Counted from the stretch's first letter, positions 1-6,328 are shown. The stretch is DNA of 6,672 nt from Burkholderiaceae bacterium (GCA_029864165.1 JAOTTZ010000105.1:1-6672); one strand, 5' to 3'. The notes: a model not told the origin generated them from the sequence alone. Program-made: numbers and translations.

Positions 1-10
1 TGCAATTCAA

Positions 11-244
11 CCTAGAAAGAGCAGTTGGACGCGCCCGAGTGGGCTGCGATACGGTGCGCGGGCAAGGCGCGACGACGCTTTGGGCTCATGCCCACGAGGA
101 GGAGCAACGCCGCCCGCGTGCCGCAGCGCGGCTCACTCGGGCGCGTAGCGCTCTCACCCAAAAGGTGACGTTTGTCAAAGGCGCAAAGCTCAGTGGTCAT
201 GCTGGGTAGCCAACACGTGGAAGCGGTCAACTGCTCTTTCTAGG
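11..244 (+). repeat. Nested inverted-repeat element; candidate structured RNA or MITE-like element
   Basis: Bases 11-27 are the perfect reverse complement of 228-244 (17 bp), and G28-T227 adds a wobble pair. Inside lie a long hairpin (30-145), a small stem 148-152/180-184 enclosing hairpin 154-158/164-168, and hairpin 188-194/201-207, so the whole can fold as a closed multi-branched structure. Non-Watson-Crick pairs are mostly G-U on the + strand and would be C-A mismatches on the - strand, which favours a + strand transcript. I recognise no known RNA family. The alternative is a non-autonomous transposable element with 17-bp terminal inverted repeats beginning CCTAG. No target-site duplication is visible: the flanks are TTCAA and ATCAG. 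The structure is seen directly; its role is inferred. Confidence 0.6.
30..145 (+). repeat. Long imperfect hairpin inside the nested element
   Basis: Arms 30-63 and 112-145 pair in one register (positions sum to 175). Of 34 positions, 28 are Watson-Crick, 4 are G-U on the + strand (42/133, 45/130, 55/120, 56/119) and 2 are mismatches (49/126, 51/124). The apical part holds a 5-bp stem, 81-85/90-94, with loop TCAT in the same register, and GGCG 66-69 can pair with CGCC 108-111. It is far longer than a rho-independent terminator and no T-tract follows. Confidence 0.75.
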
Positions 245-253
245 ATCAGTACC

Positions 254-496
254 ATGGAGTGGATCGTCGAAGGCGTAGCGCATATTTCCACGTCCGCGTT
301 TGTCGCCGTGGCTACCGCGATCCAGCCTGGAGCCATGGTCTCTTTTGCGGTCTATGCAGTGGCCATTGCGACGATCATTGTGCTCGCCGCCGTCTCTGTC
401 TTCACCGGCTTTCGAGTCGTGCTCCTGCACTTCAGGCTGTGCCCATTTATCTTTGGTGTCTCAGCCGCACTTATCGCGTGTGGCGCCTGGCTTTGA
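254..496 (+). CDS. Possible small membrane protein, unrecognised
   Basis: An 80-codon ORF starting ATG, with a modest Shine-Dalgarno AGGA at 242-245, 8 bases upstream. The product is strongly hydrophobic: about residues 28-52 form a likely membrane helix, residues 62-80 a second, and residues 10-25 are weakly hydrophobic, with few charges outside the first residues and the Arg-54/Arg-62 region. About two thirds of codons end in G or C. I recognise no family. It begins 9 bases after the nested inverted-repeat element, whose closing stem overlaps the ribosome site, so it could be that element's regulated gene. It could also be a chance ORF or the start of a broken gene, since downstream sequence in this frame has stops and no recognisable domain. 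Confidence 0.4.
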   Translation: MEWIVEGVAHISTSAFVAVATAIQPGAMVSFAVYAVAIATIIVLAAVSVFTGFRVVLLHFRLCPFIFGVSAALIACGAWL

Positions 497-804
497 GATC
501 TTTCGGACTCGACGCCTACCATTTTTGCGGGGCGCGCGACGCGCGGTAACTCGACCCACGGCGGCGAGGTGCCGGGAAGTCCGTGAAGCCACATTTGATA
601 TCGCCGCAGCTATTGATCCCACTATCCGACGCTGGACGGTTCGATTACCAGTACACAGCCGCGCGGCTTTCGGATCGCAGTTATTACTTATTGCGAGTGA
701 CCCAAACCAGCATGAAGGTTATCTCAACTCCGGGCGCACGCAGCGGCCACCGGCCGTAATCAGCGGGCGACCGGCGACAGACAACGTCCCTGGTCTCGCC
801 CACT
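497..804. other. Intergenic stretch with no recognised gene
   Basis: This lies between the possible + strand membrane ORF and the - strand cluster, so it should hold the 3' ends of both. I see no convincing coding frame, RNA gene or rho-independent terminator. Minor structures are CGCGC/GCGCG around GAC (533-545) and a 7-bp hairpin 675-681/690-696 with an 8-base AT-rich loop. Neither is followed by a T-tract on either strand. It could be decayed coding sequence, but I cannot identify a parent gene. Confidence 0.5.
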
Positions 805-1044
805 TCACATCGACGCCAGCACGGCGTCGAGATGCGGTATTCTCTCGCGCAGCTGTTCGAGCGAAACCGCGATGGCGTCGATGTCGACGGCACGAATCCC
901 GCTGTCATCGCGCACCACGAGCGTGTACGGTTCCTTGGCAAGCGAAAACCAGACGACAGTGCTGCCCCGACCCGCGTGCTTGACGATGCGCTCAATGGGC
1001 AACAGGGTAATGGAACCGACGGTGAATGGCGTACCCAGCCGCAA
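805..1044 (-). CDS. Short GerW-like protein (shortened paralogue of the gene at 1691-2038)
   Basis: Last gene of the - strand cluster, 79 residues from a TTG start, beginning 22 bases after the DUF2953 stop. Function unknown. The protein aligns by eye with the GerW-family product two genes upstream. LGTPFTV..ITLLPI (residues 3-17) corresponds to VGEPITV..NTLIPL, and PYTLVVRDDSGIRAVDI (39-55) to PVALIIINKDGVRVEPI. A predicted amphipathic C-terminal helix follows (about 59-78). The glycine-rich insert between these blocks is replaced by about 20 ordinary residues. The start is uncertain: there is no good Shine-Dalgarno, and the frame stays open upstream into the end of the DUF2953 gene without an ATG or GTG. 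Reality of the gene is supported by this similarity; the family assignment is inference. Confidence 0.65.
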   Translation of the reverse strand: MRLGTPFTVGSITLLPIERIVKHAGRGSTVVWFSLAKEPYTLVVRDDSGIRAVDIDAIAVSLEQLRERIPHLDAVLASM

Positions 1045-1066
1045 TGTCTCGGACCGGGTTTCGTGC

Positions 1067-1678
1067 TCAGGCGTGACGACCCCTCAGTGTTCGCCACGCA
1101 TGGATGGAGGGGAGCGAGAGCGCAAAGGCAATAGCCGAGGCCAGGAGCTGAAGGGGAACCAGCAGGAGCCTGCCGTGGGCCTCGAACTCGAACACGGTAT
1201 CCATGAACTCCGGCTCGACCCTGACCTCAGTGTTACGTAAGCTTTGCGCTAGCGCGTTCAGCGGCCCAACCAACGCCCAAAGACAACCGGTGTCCGCCGG
1301 ATCGCCCAGGCCCAGCCGCACCCGAATGCTAAGTTCGTGCAAGTGGGCGGCATGAACAAGATCAGTGACCAAGCGGTAAAGCTGCCGACGAAACGCCGCT
1401 TTCTGTAATACGGCCAATACATTGGTGGCACGCCCGCGTTTTTTGCGTTTCACTCGCAGCTTCGCGGCTTCCATTCCGGTACCGGGCCGCGGTGGTTGCG
1501 CCTCGGTGAAATCGGGGACATCGATGCAAAACCGCACCAATCCGAACAGCCAGCGAATTGTGATCTGCCCCTTGAACGCCTCAATGCCTTGGAATCGGAA
1601 CGCCACACCAACGGGCACAGCGAGCAACAGCACAAGCAGCCCTGACACGACCGCAATGACCGCGAGTACGGCGCTCAC
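1067..1678 (-). CDS. DUF2953 family protein (YtfI-like), membrane-anchored
   Basis: A 203-residue protein of the DUF2953 family, whose biochemical role is not established; in Bacillus the relative YtfI is encoded beside the GerW protein YtfJ. An N-terminal membrane helix spans about residues 3-27. A beta-rich segment follows (about 28-55), then a basic linker with KRKKRGR near 78-84. The family-like core HELSIRVRLGLGDPADTG is at about 114-131, and a second hydrophobic helix lies at about 168-190. The start is GTG: 12 bases separate it from the GerW stop, in the same reading frame with only four codons between, so no longer start exists. I see no clear Shine-Dalgarno, so expression probably depends on translational coupling to the gene before it. 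The product may sit at the membrane with the GerW-like proteins as partners (inference). Confidence 0.8.
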   Translation of the reverse strand: MSAVLAVIAVVSGLLVLLLAVPVGVAFRFQGIEAFKGQITIRWLFGLVRFCIDVPDFTEAQPPRPGTGMEAAKLRVKRKKRGRATNVLAVLQKAAFRRQLYRLVTDLVHAAHLHELSIRVRLGLGDPADTGCLWALVGPLNALAQSLRNTEVRVEPEFMDTVFEFEAHGRLLLVPLQLLASAIAFALSLPSIHAWRTLRGRHA

Positions 1679-1690
1679 CGGTGATGCCGA

Positions 1691-2038
1691 TCAACCGTCG
1701 GTCTGCTTGGCCGGTGCGAACTTGCTGGCGACGTCCGCTACCTTGTCGAGCAACGACGCGGCGGCGCCCTTGATCGGTTCAACACGCACGCCGTCCTTGT
1801 TGATAATGATGAGCGCGACCGGTTTTACGCCACCTCCGGCCCCCGTGCCGCCGCCGCTGCCGGCACCCTTCTTGGGATCCACGCCTTCACCGCTGCCAAC
1901 GCCGAAACCAAACCCGACGCTGATCAATGGAATCAGGGTATTGCCTTCCACTGTGATCGGCTCGCCAACAACGGTCTTGGTGTTCAGTATGCGTTCGATT
2001 TCGCCGATGGCCTTGGCAAATAAATTATCGATGTCCAT
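1691..2038 (-). CDS. GerW/YtfJ family protein
   Basis: A 115-residue protein of the GerW (YtfJ) family. In Bacillus, GerW/YtfJ is a spore protein linked to germination. Its role in non-sporulating bacteria is unknown, so the sporulation label should not be transferred. Domains: an N-terminal helix (about 2-20); the family block VVGEPITVEGNTLIPLISVGF (23-43); a glycine-rich loop (about 42-70); then KPVALIIINKDGVRVEPI (72-89) and a C-terminal helix LLDKVADVASKF (96-107). It has no signal peptide or membrane segment, so it is probably cytoplasmic or bound to the DUF2953 partner. Start ATG, with a strong AGGAGG (complement of 2047-2052) 8 bases upstream. It is the first gene of a three-gene - strand unit, divergent from the ribosomal operon. 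Confidence 0.88.
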   Translation of the reverse strand: MDIDNLFAKAIGEIERILNTKTVVGEPITVEGNTLIPLISVGFGFGVGSGEGVDPKKGAGSGGGTGAGGGVKPVALIIINKDGVRVEPIKGAAASLLDKVADVASKFAPAKQTDG

Positions 2039-2149
2039 TATGATGGCCTCCTGTGGGTGAGGGATTGACAGAGGACGCGCTCCGGCGCATTGCGATCGCG
2101 CGCGCGGGCAAAATGGTCACGGTTAAGGAGTAGGTAAGTCTATCCGCAA

Positions 2150-2182
2150 CGAACCGCCGGTGGGCGAAGGCCCGGCGGTTCG
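2150..2182. repeat. Perfect 11-bp inverted repeat in the divergent intergenic region
   Basis: CGAACCGCCGG at 2150-2160 pairs with CCGGCGGTTCG at 2172-2182 around an 11-base centre. No T-tract follows on either strand, so a standard rho-independent terminator is unlikely. It lies just upstream of the putative rplC -10 element and upstream of the gerW-like gene on the other strand. It could therefore be an operator for one or both units, or a hairpin in the 5' leader of the - strand transcript. Confidence 0.6.
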
Positions 2183-2193
2183 CCAAGACCGGC

Positions 2194-2214
2194 TATACTT
2201 GCACGCTTTATAAC
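2194..2214 (+). promoter_or_regulatory. Putative promoter region for rplC and downstream genes
   Basis: Two -10-like hexamers stand in an AT-rich island within GC-rich sequence: TATACT (2194-2199) and TATAAC (2209-2214). Neither has a good -35 hexamer 16-18 bases upstream. TATACT is favoured because GGCTATA-type -10 elements with weak -35 boxes are common in betaproteobacteria (recalled, not computed). Use of TATACT would start transcription near 2206 and give a leader of about 144 bases. TTGACG at 2256-2261 with TATTGT at 2277-2282 is a poorer candidate, with a spacing of only 15. Confidence 0.35.
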
Positions 2215-2349
2215 TGACTCGGCCACGCCAAGTCAGTCTTATGGGTGACTTAGCTTTGACGCTGAGACTGCCCAGATATTGTCAGTCCGGCCAATCGATG
2301 CCGGACCTTCGAAACAAAGGTGCCCAGGTTTGGGTGCTGGAGAAGAATC
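2206..2349 (+). promoter_or_regulatory. 5' leader of rplC with three potential hairpins
   Basis: Three stem-loops are visible on the + strand. (1) ACTGACT 2213-2219 pairs with AGTCAGT 2231-2237, with an inner GGC/GCC giving 10 bp and one mismatch. (2) GTCCGGC 2285-2291 pairs with GCCGGAC 2300-2306, with an 8-base loop. (3) 2319-2326 pairs with 2331-2338 around loop GGTT, 8 pairs including wobbles, ending directly before the rplC Shine-Dalgarno. In enterobacteria, L4 represses the S10 operon through a structured leader upstream of rpsJ. Here a leader precedes rplC instead, so a similar feedback role is possible, but no L4-binding motif can be recognised by eye. The leader start depends on the uncertain promoter. 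Confidence 0.4.
2339..2342 (+). promoter_or_regulatory. Shine-Dalgarno that sets the rplC start
   Basis: GGAG at 2339-2342, with 7 bases to ATG 2350, fixes the start of L3. An in-frame GTG at 2320 would add ten residues unlike any L3 N-terminus and has no such site. Confidence 0.8.
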
Positions 2350-3024
2350 ATGAGTCTTAGCAATCGTCTCGGGTTGCTGGGCCGCAAGGTGGGCATGATG
2401 CGCATCTTCACGGATGACGGTGAGGCCGTCCCCGTGACCGTGCTGGACGTGTCCAACAACCGCGTGGCCCAGGTCAAGACAGAAGGGACGGATGGGTACA
2501 GCGCCCTTCAAGTGGCGTTTGGTGCGCGCAAAGCTTCGCGCGTGACCAAGCCACACGCGGGACACCTCAGGAAGGCGGGCGTAGAAGCCGGCGCCATCCT
2601 CAAGGAGTTCCGGGTCCCGGCCGATGTGGCCTCAGCTTACAAGCCAGGTACGCTCTTGCCCGTCGGGTTGTTTACCGTCGGCCAAACGGTCGACGTGCAG
2701 GGGACGTCCATCGGCAAGGGTTTTGCAGGCACGATCAAGCGCCATAACTTCAAATCACAGCGTGCTTCGCACGGTAACAGCCGCTCACACAACGCGCCCG
2801 GTTCGATCTCGATGGCGCAGGATCCTGGGCGCGTGTTTCCGGGTAAGAAGATGTCCGGTCACCTGGGTGATGTCACTACCACGACGCAGAACCTGGACAT
2901 TGTTCGTGTCGACGAGGCCCGCCAATTGCTCTTGGTGCGTGGCGCAGTGCCGGGCGCAAAAAACGGCCACGTCGTCGTCAGGCCCGCAGTCAAAGGCAGT
3001 GCGAAGAAGGAGGGGGCCGCCTGA
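2350..3024 (+). CDS. rplC: 50S ribosomal protein L3
   Basis: L3 of the large ribosomal subunit binds 23S rRNA early in assembly, and its long loop reaches toward the peptidyl transferase centre. The product has 224 residues, slightly longer than the E. coli protein. The conserved N-terminus [16 protein letters not shown] is at 5-20. The central loop [21 protein letters not shown] (122-142) and [20 protein letters not shown] (154-173) match the family. Gln-157 lies where E. coli L3 carries the glutamine methylated by PrmB. It is the first gene of the operon in this window; rpsJ, usually upstream, is absent, and a - strand cluster lies there instead. Its TGA overlaps the rplD ATG as TGATG, which suggests translational coupling. 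Confidence 0.98.
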   Translation: MSLSNRLGLLGRKVGMMRIFTDDGEAVPVTVLDVSNNRVAQVKTEGTDGYSALQVAFGARKASRVTKPHAGHLRKAGVEAGAILKEFRVPADVASAYKPGTLLPVGLFTVGQTVDVQGTSIGKGFAGTIKRHNFKSQRASHGNSRSHNAPGSISMAQDPGRVFPGKKMSGHLGDVTTTTQNLDIVRVDEARQLLLVRGAVPGAKNGHVVVRPAVKGSAKKEGAA

Positions 3025-3644
3025 TGCAGATCGAACTCCTCAACGATCAGGGTCGGCCCACCACTAAAGTGGACGCGCCCGATACGGTGTTTGCCCGCGA
3101 TTACAACGAAGCACTGGTGCACCAGGTCGTGGTTGCTTTTCTGGCCAACGCGAGGCAGGGCACAAGGGCCCAGAAAGATCGCACCATGGTCAAGCATTCG
3201 ACCAAGAAACCATGGCGGCAAAAAGGCACTGGGCGTGCTCGCGCCGGAATGTCTTCGTCGCCAATATGGCGTGGCGGGGGACGGATTTTCCCCAGCAGCC
3301 CAGACGAAAATTTCACGCACAAGGTCAACAAGAAGATGTACCGCGCAGGCATGGCGGCCATTTTCTCGCAGCTGGTCCGCGAAGGGCGACTGGCGGTGGT
3401 CGATTCGTTCAAGGTTGACTCGCCCAAGACGAAGGTGTTGGCGGCCAAATTCAAGGCTATGGGATTGGATTCTGTCCTGGTGATCGCGGATCAGATGGAT
3501 GAAAACCTGTTTCTGGCCTCGCGCAACCTGGTCAACGTGTTGGTGATCGAACCCCGCTATGCCGATCCGCTGTCACTCGTGCACTACAAGCGGGTGTTGG
3601 TGACCAGGGGCGCGATGGAACAACTCAAGGAAATGCTCACATGA
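3024..3644 (+). CDS. rplD: 50S ribosomal protein L4
   Basis: L4 is a large-subunit protein whose extended loop lines the nascent-peptide exit tunnel. In enterobacteria it also represses the S10 operon and can inhibit RNase E. The product has 206 residues. The basic loop with [18 protein letters not shown] (58-75) and WRGGGRIFP (82-90) is intact, and the C-terminal globular block ([22 protein letters not shown], near 167-188) is typical of betaproteobacteria. Start ATG overlaps the rplC stop, with a perfect AAGGAGG at 3007-3013 inside the end of rplC. Its own stop overlaps the rplW start by four bases (ATGA). Whether it regulates this operon is unknown, since the usual leader position before rpsJ is missing here. 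Confidence 0.98.
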   Translation: MQIELLNDQGRPTTKVDAPDTVFARDYNEALVHQVVVAFLANARQGTRAQKDRTMVKHSTKKPWRQKGTGRARAGMSSSPIWRGGGRIFPSSPDENFTHKVNKKMYRAGMAAIFSQLVREGRLAVVDSFKVDSPKTKVLAAKFKAMGLDSVLVIADQMDENLFLASRNLVNVLVIEPRYADPLSLVHYKRVLVTRGAMEQLKEMLT

Positions 3645-3958
3645 AATCGCCGCGAAAGTTCAACGACGGCCGTTTGTCACGGGTGCTTGTCGCGCCCATC
3701 GTGAGCGAAAAGGCTACCCTGCTGGCAGACAAACACAACCAGGTGCTGTTCAAAGTGCTGCGTGACGCTACCAAACCTGAGATTAAGGCGGCCGTAGAGT
3801 TGATGTTCAAGGTCGAAGTCGAGTCAGTGCGGACGCTGCAACAAAAAGGCAAGGCCACGCGTTTCGGCCGCTCAATCGGGCGCCGCGACCACGCTAAGAA
3901 GGCTTACGTATCGCTGAAAGCTGGCCAGGCGCTCAACTTTGCTGGGGAGGGTGCTTAG
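3641..3958 (+). CDS. rplW: 50S ribosomal protein L23
   Basis: L23 sits at the mouth of the exit tunnel, where trigger factor and SRP dock. The product has 105 residues. [12 protein letters not shown] (15-26) includes Glu-23, equivalent to the E. coli Glu-18 contact for trigger factor. [22 protein letters not shown] (42-63) and the tail [27 protein letters not shown] (74-100) complete the fold. The N-terminus is about five residues longer than in E. coli, with KFNDGRL resembling Burkholderiales L23. ATG overlaps the rplD stop as ATGA, with AAGGAA at 3627-3632. The stop TAG abuts the rplB ATG with no gap. Confidence 0.97.
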   Translation: MKSPRKFNDGRLSRVLVAPIVSEKATLLADKHNQVLFKVLRDATKPEIKAAVELMFKVEVESVRTLQQKGKATRFGRSIGRRDHAKKAYVSLKAGQALNFAGEGA

Positions 3959-4783
3959 ATGGCCGTTGTCAAAGTCAAACCGACTTCGCCTGGTCGCCGT
4001 GCCGTGGTCAAGGTGGTGCGCGAGCGCTTGCACCAGGGTAAGCCCGAGGCTGCGCTGTTGGAGCCGCAGATCCAGAAAGCGGGCCGCAATAACAATGGCC
4101 ACATCACCATTCGCCACAGAGGAGGGGGGCACAAGCATCATTACCGCGTGATCGATTTTGTGCGCAACAAGGATGGCATTGTGGCGAAGGTGGAGCGCAT
4201 CGAGTACGACCCGAACCGCAGCGCGAACATTGCGTTGGTGTGCTACGCCGACGGCGAGCGCCGTTATGTCATCGCGCCACGTGGGCTGGGCGTTGGCGAC
4301 TCGCTCTTGAGCGGCGCAGAAGCACCGATCAAAGCGGGTAATACGCTGCCGATCCGCAACATCCCCGTCGGCTCAACCATCCATTGCGTCGAGATGTTGC
4401 CCGGCAAGGGTGCGCAGATCGCCCGTTCTGCCGGAACAGCAGTCACGCTGCTTGCGCGGGAAAGCACTTACGCGCAGGTTCGCTTGCGTTCGGGCGAGGT
4501 TCGCAAGATCCACATCGATTGCCGCGCAACCATAGGGGAGGTGGGCAACGAGGAACACAACCTGCGTCAGTACGGCAAGGCGGGGGCCAAACGCTGGAGA
4601 GGCATACGCCCGACCGTGCGCGGTGTCGCCATGAACCCGGTCGATCATCCGCACGGTGGTGGTGAGGGCCGCACTGGCGAGGGGCAAGCACCGGTGTCGC
4701 CCTGGAACACCTTGACCAAGGGCTACCGCACTCGCAGCAACAAGCGCACGCAGACGATGATCGTTTCGCGGCGCAAGAAGTAA
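3959..4783 (+). CDS. rplB: 50S ribosomal protein L2
   Basis: L2 is a large-subunit core protein needed for subunit association and close to the peptidyl transferase centre. The product has 274 residues against 273 in E. coli. The N-terminal RNA-binding domain has [19 protein letters not shown] at 42-60. The C-terminal signature [13 protein letters not shown] is at 225-237, where His-230 corresponds to the E. coli His-229 implicated in activity. The basic tail [21 protein letters not shown] is intact. ATG directly follows the rplW TAG, with GGGGAGGG at 3944-3951, 7 bases upstream. Confidence 0.98.
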   Translation: MAVVKVKPTSPGRRAVVKVVRERLHQGKPEAALLEPQIQKAGRNNNGHITIRHRGGGHKHHYRVIDFVRNKDGIVAKVERIEYDPNRSANIALVCYADGERRYVIAPRGLGVGDSLLSGAEAPIKAGNTLPIRNIPVGSTIHCVEMLPGKGAQIARSAGTAVTLLARESTYAQVRLRSGEVRKIHIDCRATIGEVGNEEHNLRQYGKAGAKRWRGIRPTVRGVAMNPVDHPHGGGEGRTGEGQAPVSPWNTLTKGYRTRSNKRTQTMIVSRRKK

Positions 4784-4800
4784 GGCTCTAAGGGGTTAGC

Positions 4801-5079
4801 ATGTCTCGTTCACTCAAGAAAGGACCTTTCGTCGACCATCACCTTCTCGCAAAGGTGGAAAAAGCGGTTGCGACGAAAGATAAAAAACCAATCAAGACTT
4901 GGTCACGTCGCTCAACGATCATTCCCGACTTTATCGGCGTGACGATTGCGGTGCACAACGGCAAGCAGCATGTCCCGGTCTACATGACGGAACAAATGGT
5001 TGGGCACAAGCTCGGTGAGTTTGCGCTTACGCGTACGTTCAAGGGGCATCCGGCCGACAAGAAGGCCGTGAGGAAGTAA
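4801..5079 (+). CDS. rpsS: 30S ribosomal protein S19
   Basis: S19 is a small-subunit head protein that forms a complex with S13 and binds 16S rRNA; its tail approaches the A-site tRNA. The product has 92 residues, the normal length. [14 protein letters not shown] is at 3-16, [22 protein letters not shown] at 33-54, and [23 protein letters not shown] at 66-88. It starts at ATG 17 bases after the rplB stop, with AAGGGG at 4790-4795 and a 5-base spacer. The codon following the TAA of rpsS already belongs to the strong ribosome site of rplV. Confidence 0.98.
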   Translation: MSRSLKKGPFVDHHLLAKVEKAVATKDKKPIKTWSRRSTIIPDFIGVTIAVHNGKQHVPVYMTEQMVGHKLGEFALTRTFKGHPADKKAVRK

Positions 5080-5093
5080 GGAGGCCCAGCAGT

Positions 5094-5423
5094 ATGGAAA
5101 CCCGTTCAATCGTTCGTGGTGTGCACCTGTCGGCCGACAAGGGTCGGCTGGTGGCCAATTTAATTCGCGGCCGACCGGTCGCACAGGCGCTCAACATTTT
5201 GACTTTCACCCAGAAAAAGGCTGCAGGCATCATCAAAAAGTGCCTTGAATCGGCCATAGCCAACGCCGAACACAACGACAGCGCGGACATCGATGAACTG
5301 ATTGTTAAGACCGTTTTGGTCGAGCAGGGTGCTACGCTGAAACGATTCTCAGCCCGAGCCAAAGGGCGCGGAAATCGGATCAGCAGACCCACCTGTCATA
5401 TTTTCATGACTGTTGGCGACTGA
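5094..5423 (+). CDS. rplV: 50S ribosomal protein L22
   Basis: L22 contacts all domains of 23S rRNA, and its long beta-hairpin lines the exit tunnel beside L4. The product has 109 residues. The globular core has [22 protein letters not shown] (12-33) and [15 protein letters not shown] (48-62). The hairpin spans about 80-100, with Leu-82, Lys-83 and Arg-84 at the place where deletion of the E. coli MKR triplet gives macrolide resistance, so that loop is intact. ATG is preceded by a perfect AAGGAGG at 5078-5084 that overlaps the rpsS stop. Confidence 0.98.
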   Translation: METRSIVRGVHLSADKGRLVANLIRGRPVAQALNILTFTQKKAAGIIKKCLESAIANAEHNDSADIDELIVKTVLVEQGATLKRFSARAKGRGNRISRPTCHIFMTVGD

Positions 5424-5440
5424 GGCGCGCAAGGAAAATT

Positions 5441-6328
5441 ATGGGACAAAAAATTCACCCAACCGGATTCCGGTTGCCCGTGACACGCAATTGGGCGTCG
5501 CGCTGGTACGCGTCGAGTAAAAACTTTGCCACCATGTTGGCCGAGGATCTGAAGGTACGCGAGTTTCTGCGGGCGCGGTTGAAGAACGCCGCGGTTTCTC
5601 GTATCTTGATCGAGCGCCCGGCAAAGAATGCGCGCATCACCATTTACTCTGCACGACCGGGGGTGGTGATCGGGAAAAAGGGCGAAGACATCGAGAACCT
5701 CAAGGCCGAGCTTTCCCGTCGTTTCGGTGTGCCTGTGGCGGTAAACATCGAGGAAGTACGCAAACCGGAGATAGACGCGCAGTTGATCGCCGACAGCATC
5801 ACCCAGCAACTTGAAAAGCGCATCATGTTTCGCCGTGCTATGAAGCGCGCCATGCAAAACGCAATGCGGCTGGGCGCACAGGGCATCAAAATCATGTCGT
5901 CGGGGCGCTTGAACGGGATTGAGATTGCTCGTTGTGAGTGGTACCGCGAAGGCCGCGTGCCACTTCATACGCTCAAAGCCGACATTGACTACGGCTTTTC
6001 CGAGGCGAAAACGACTTACGGCGTGATCGGGGTCAAGTGCTGGGTTTATCGTGGTGACCGTGTTGCTGTCGGTGAATCGCCGGTGCCGGTTGCCAAGCCT
6101 GAGGTCGCAGAGGACGACAAGCGCCCGCCCCGCAGTGCCCGTGTGGGTGCGCCAGCGGGACGTGGGCGGCCTACTGCGGCTGCGGCCGACCGCGATGGAC
6201 CGCGACAAGACACGGGTTCGGTTGCTGCCGCCACGGACAAGCCAGCACAAGGGCCGGAGGACGCGCCCAAGACCAGCACGGTCAAGCGAGTTCGTAAAGC
6301 CGCCGTCCCAACGGCCAAAGGGGAGTAA
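5441..6328 (+). CDS. rpsC: 30S ribosomal protein S3 with long C-terminal tail
   Basis: S3 lies at the mRNA entry channel, and together with S4 and S5 gives the ribosome helicase activity. The product has 295 residues against 233 in E. coli. The N-terminal [12 protein letters not shown] is typical. The type-2 KH domain carries GKKG at 78-81. Arg-131, Arg-132 and Lys-135, the residues linked to helicase activity in E. coli, are all present. The C-terminal domain ends near VKCWVYRGD (198-206). About 88 further residues are rich in Ala, Pro, Arg, Lys and Asp and look disordered, with [11 protein letters not shown] at 224-234 and TVKRVRKAA near 280-288. Such tails occur in Burkholderiales S3, but this one is at the long end as I recall it. 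Start ATG has AAGGAA at 5431-5436. Confidence 0.98.
   Translation: MGQKIHPTGFRLPVTRNWASRWYASSKNFATMLAEDLKVREFLRARLKNAAVSRILIERPAKNARITIYSARPGVVIGKKGEDIENLKAELSRRFGVPVAVNIEEVRKPEIDAQLIADSITQQLEKRIMFRRAMKRAMQNAMRLGAQGIKIMSSGRLNGIEIARCEWYREGRVPLHTLKADIDYGFSEAKTTYGVIGVKCWVYRGDRVAVGESPVPVAKPEVAEDDKRPPRSARVGAPAGRGRPTAAAADRDGPRQDTGSVAAATDKPAQGPEDAPKTSTVKRVRKAAVPTAKGE

Noticed and set aside
12..230. 72-codon - strand frame lying wholly inside the nested inverted repeats
   Set aside because: Its sequence is dictated by the paired arms, the product matches no transposase or other family I know, and there is no ribosome site.
11..244. Firm call of an insertion sequence or MITE from the 17-bp terminal inverted repeats
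   Set aside because: The ends are symmetrical, and CCTAG recalls ends of some IS1380-family elements. But no target-site duplication is visible, there is no transposase, and the internal pairing with wobble bias fits an RNA at least as well.
810..830. 8-bp palindrome TCGACGCC/GGCGTCGA as a terminator of the - strand cluster
   Set aside because: It lies inside the coding end of the gene at 805-1044 and no T-tract follows on the - strand.
300..983. Long + strand open frame of 227 codons
   Set aside because: It runs antisense across much of the - strand gene at 805-1044 and overlaps the hydrophobic ORF at 254-496. Its composition is Arg/Pro/Ala-rich shadow sequence and no domain is recognisable.
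2065..2070. Perfect TTGACA as a -35 element on the + strand
   Set aside because: The position 17 bases downstream reads CATTGC, with no acceptable -10 at 16-18 bases, and it lies far from rplC.
2320..2349. Upstream GTG start for rplC
   Set aside because: It would add ten residues not seen in L3 proteins. ATG 2350 has GGAG at the right distance and gives the family N-terminus.
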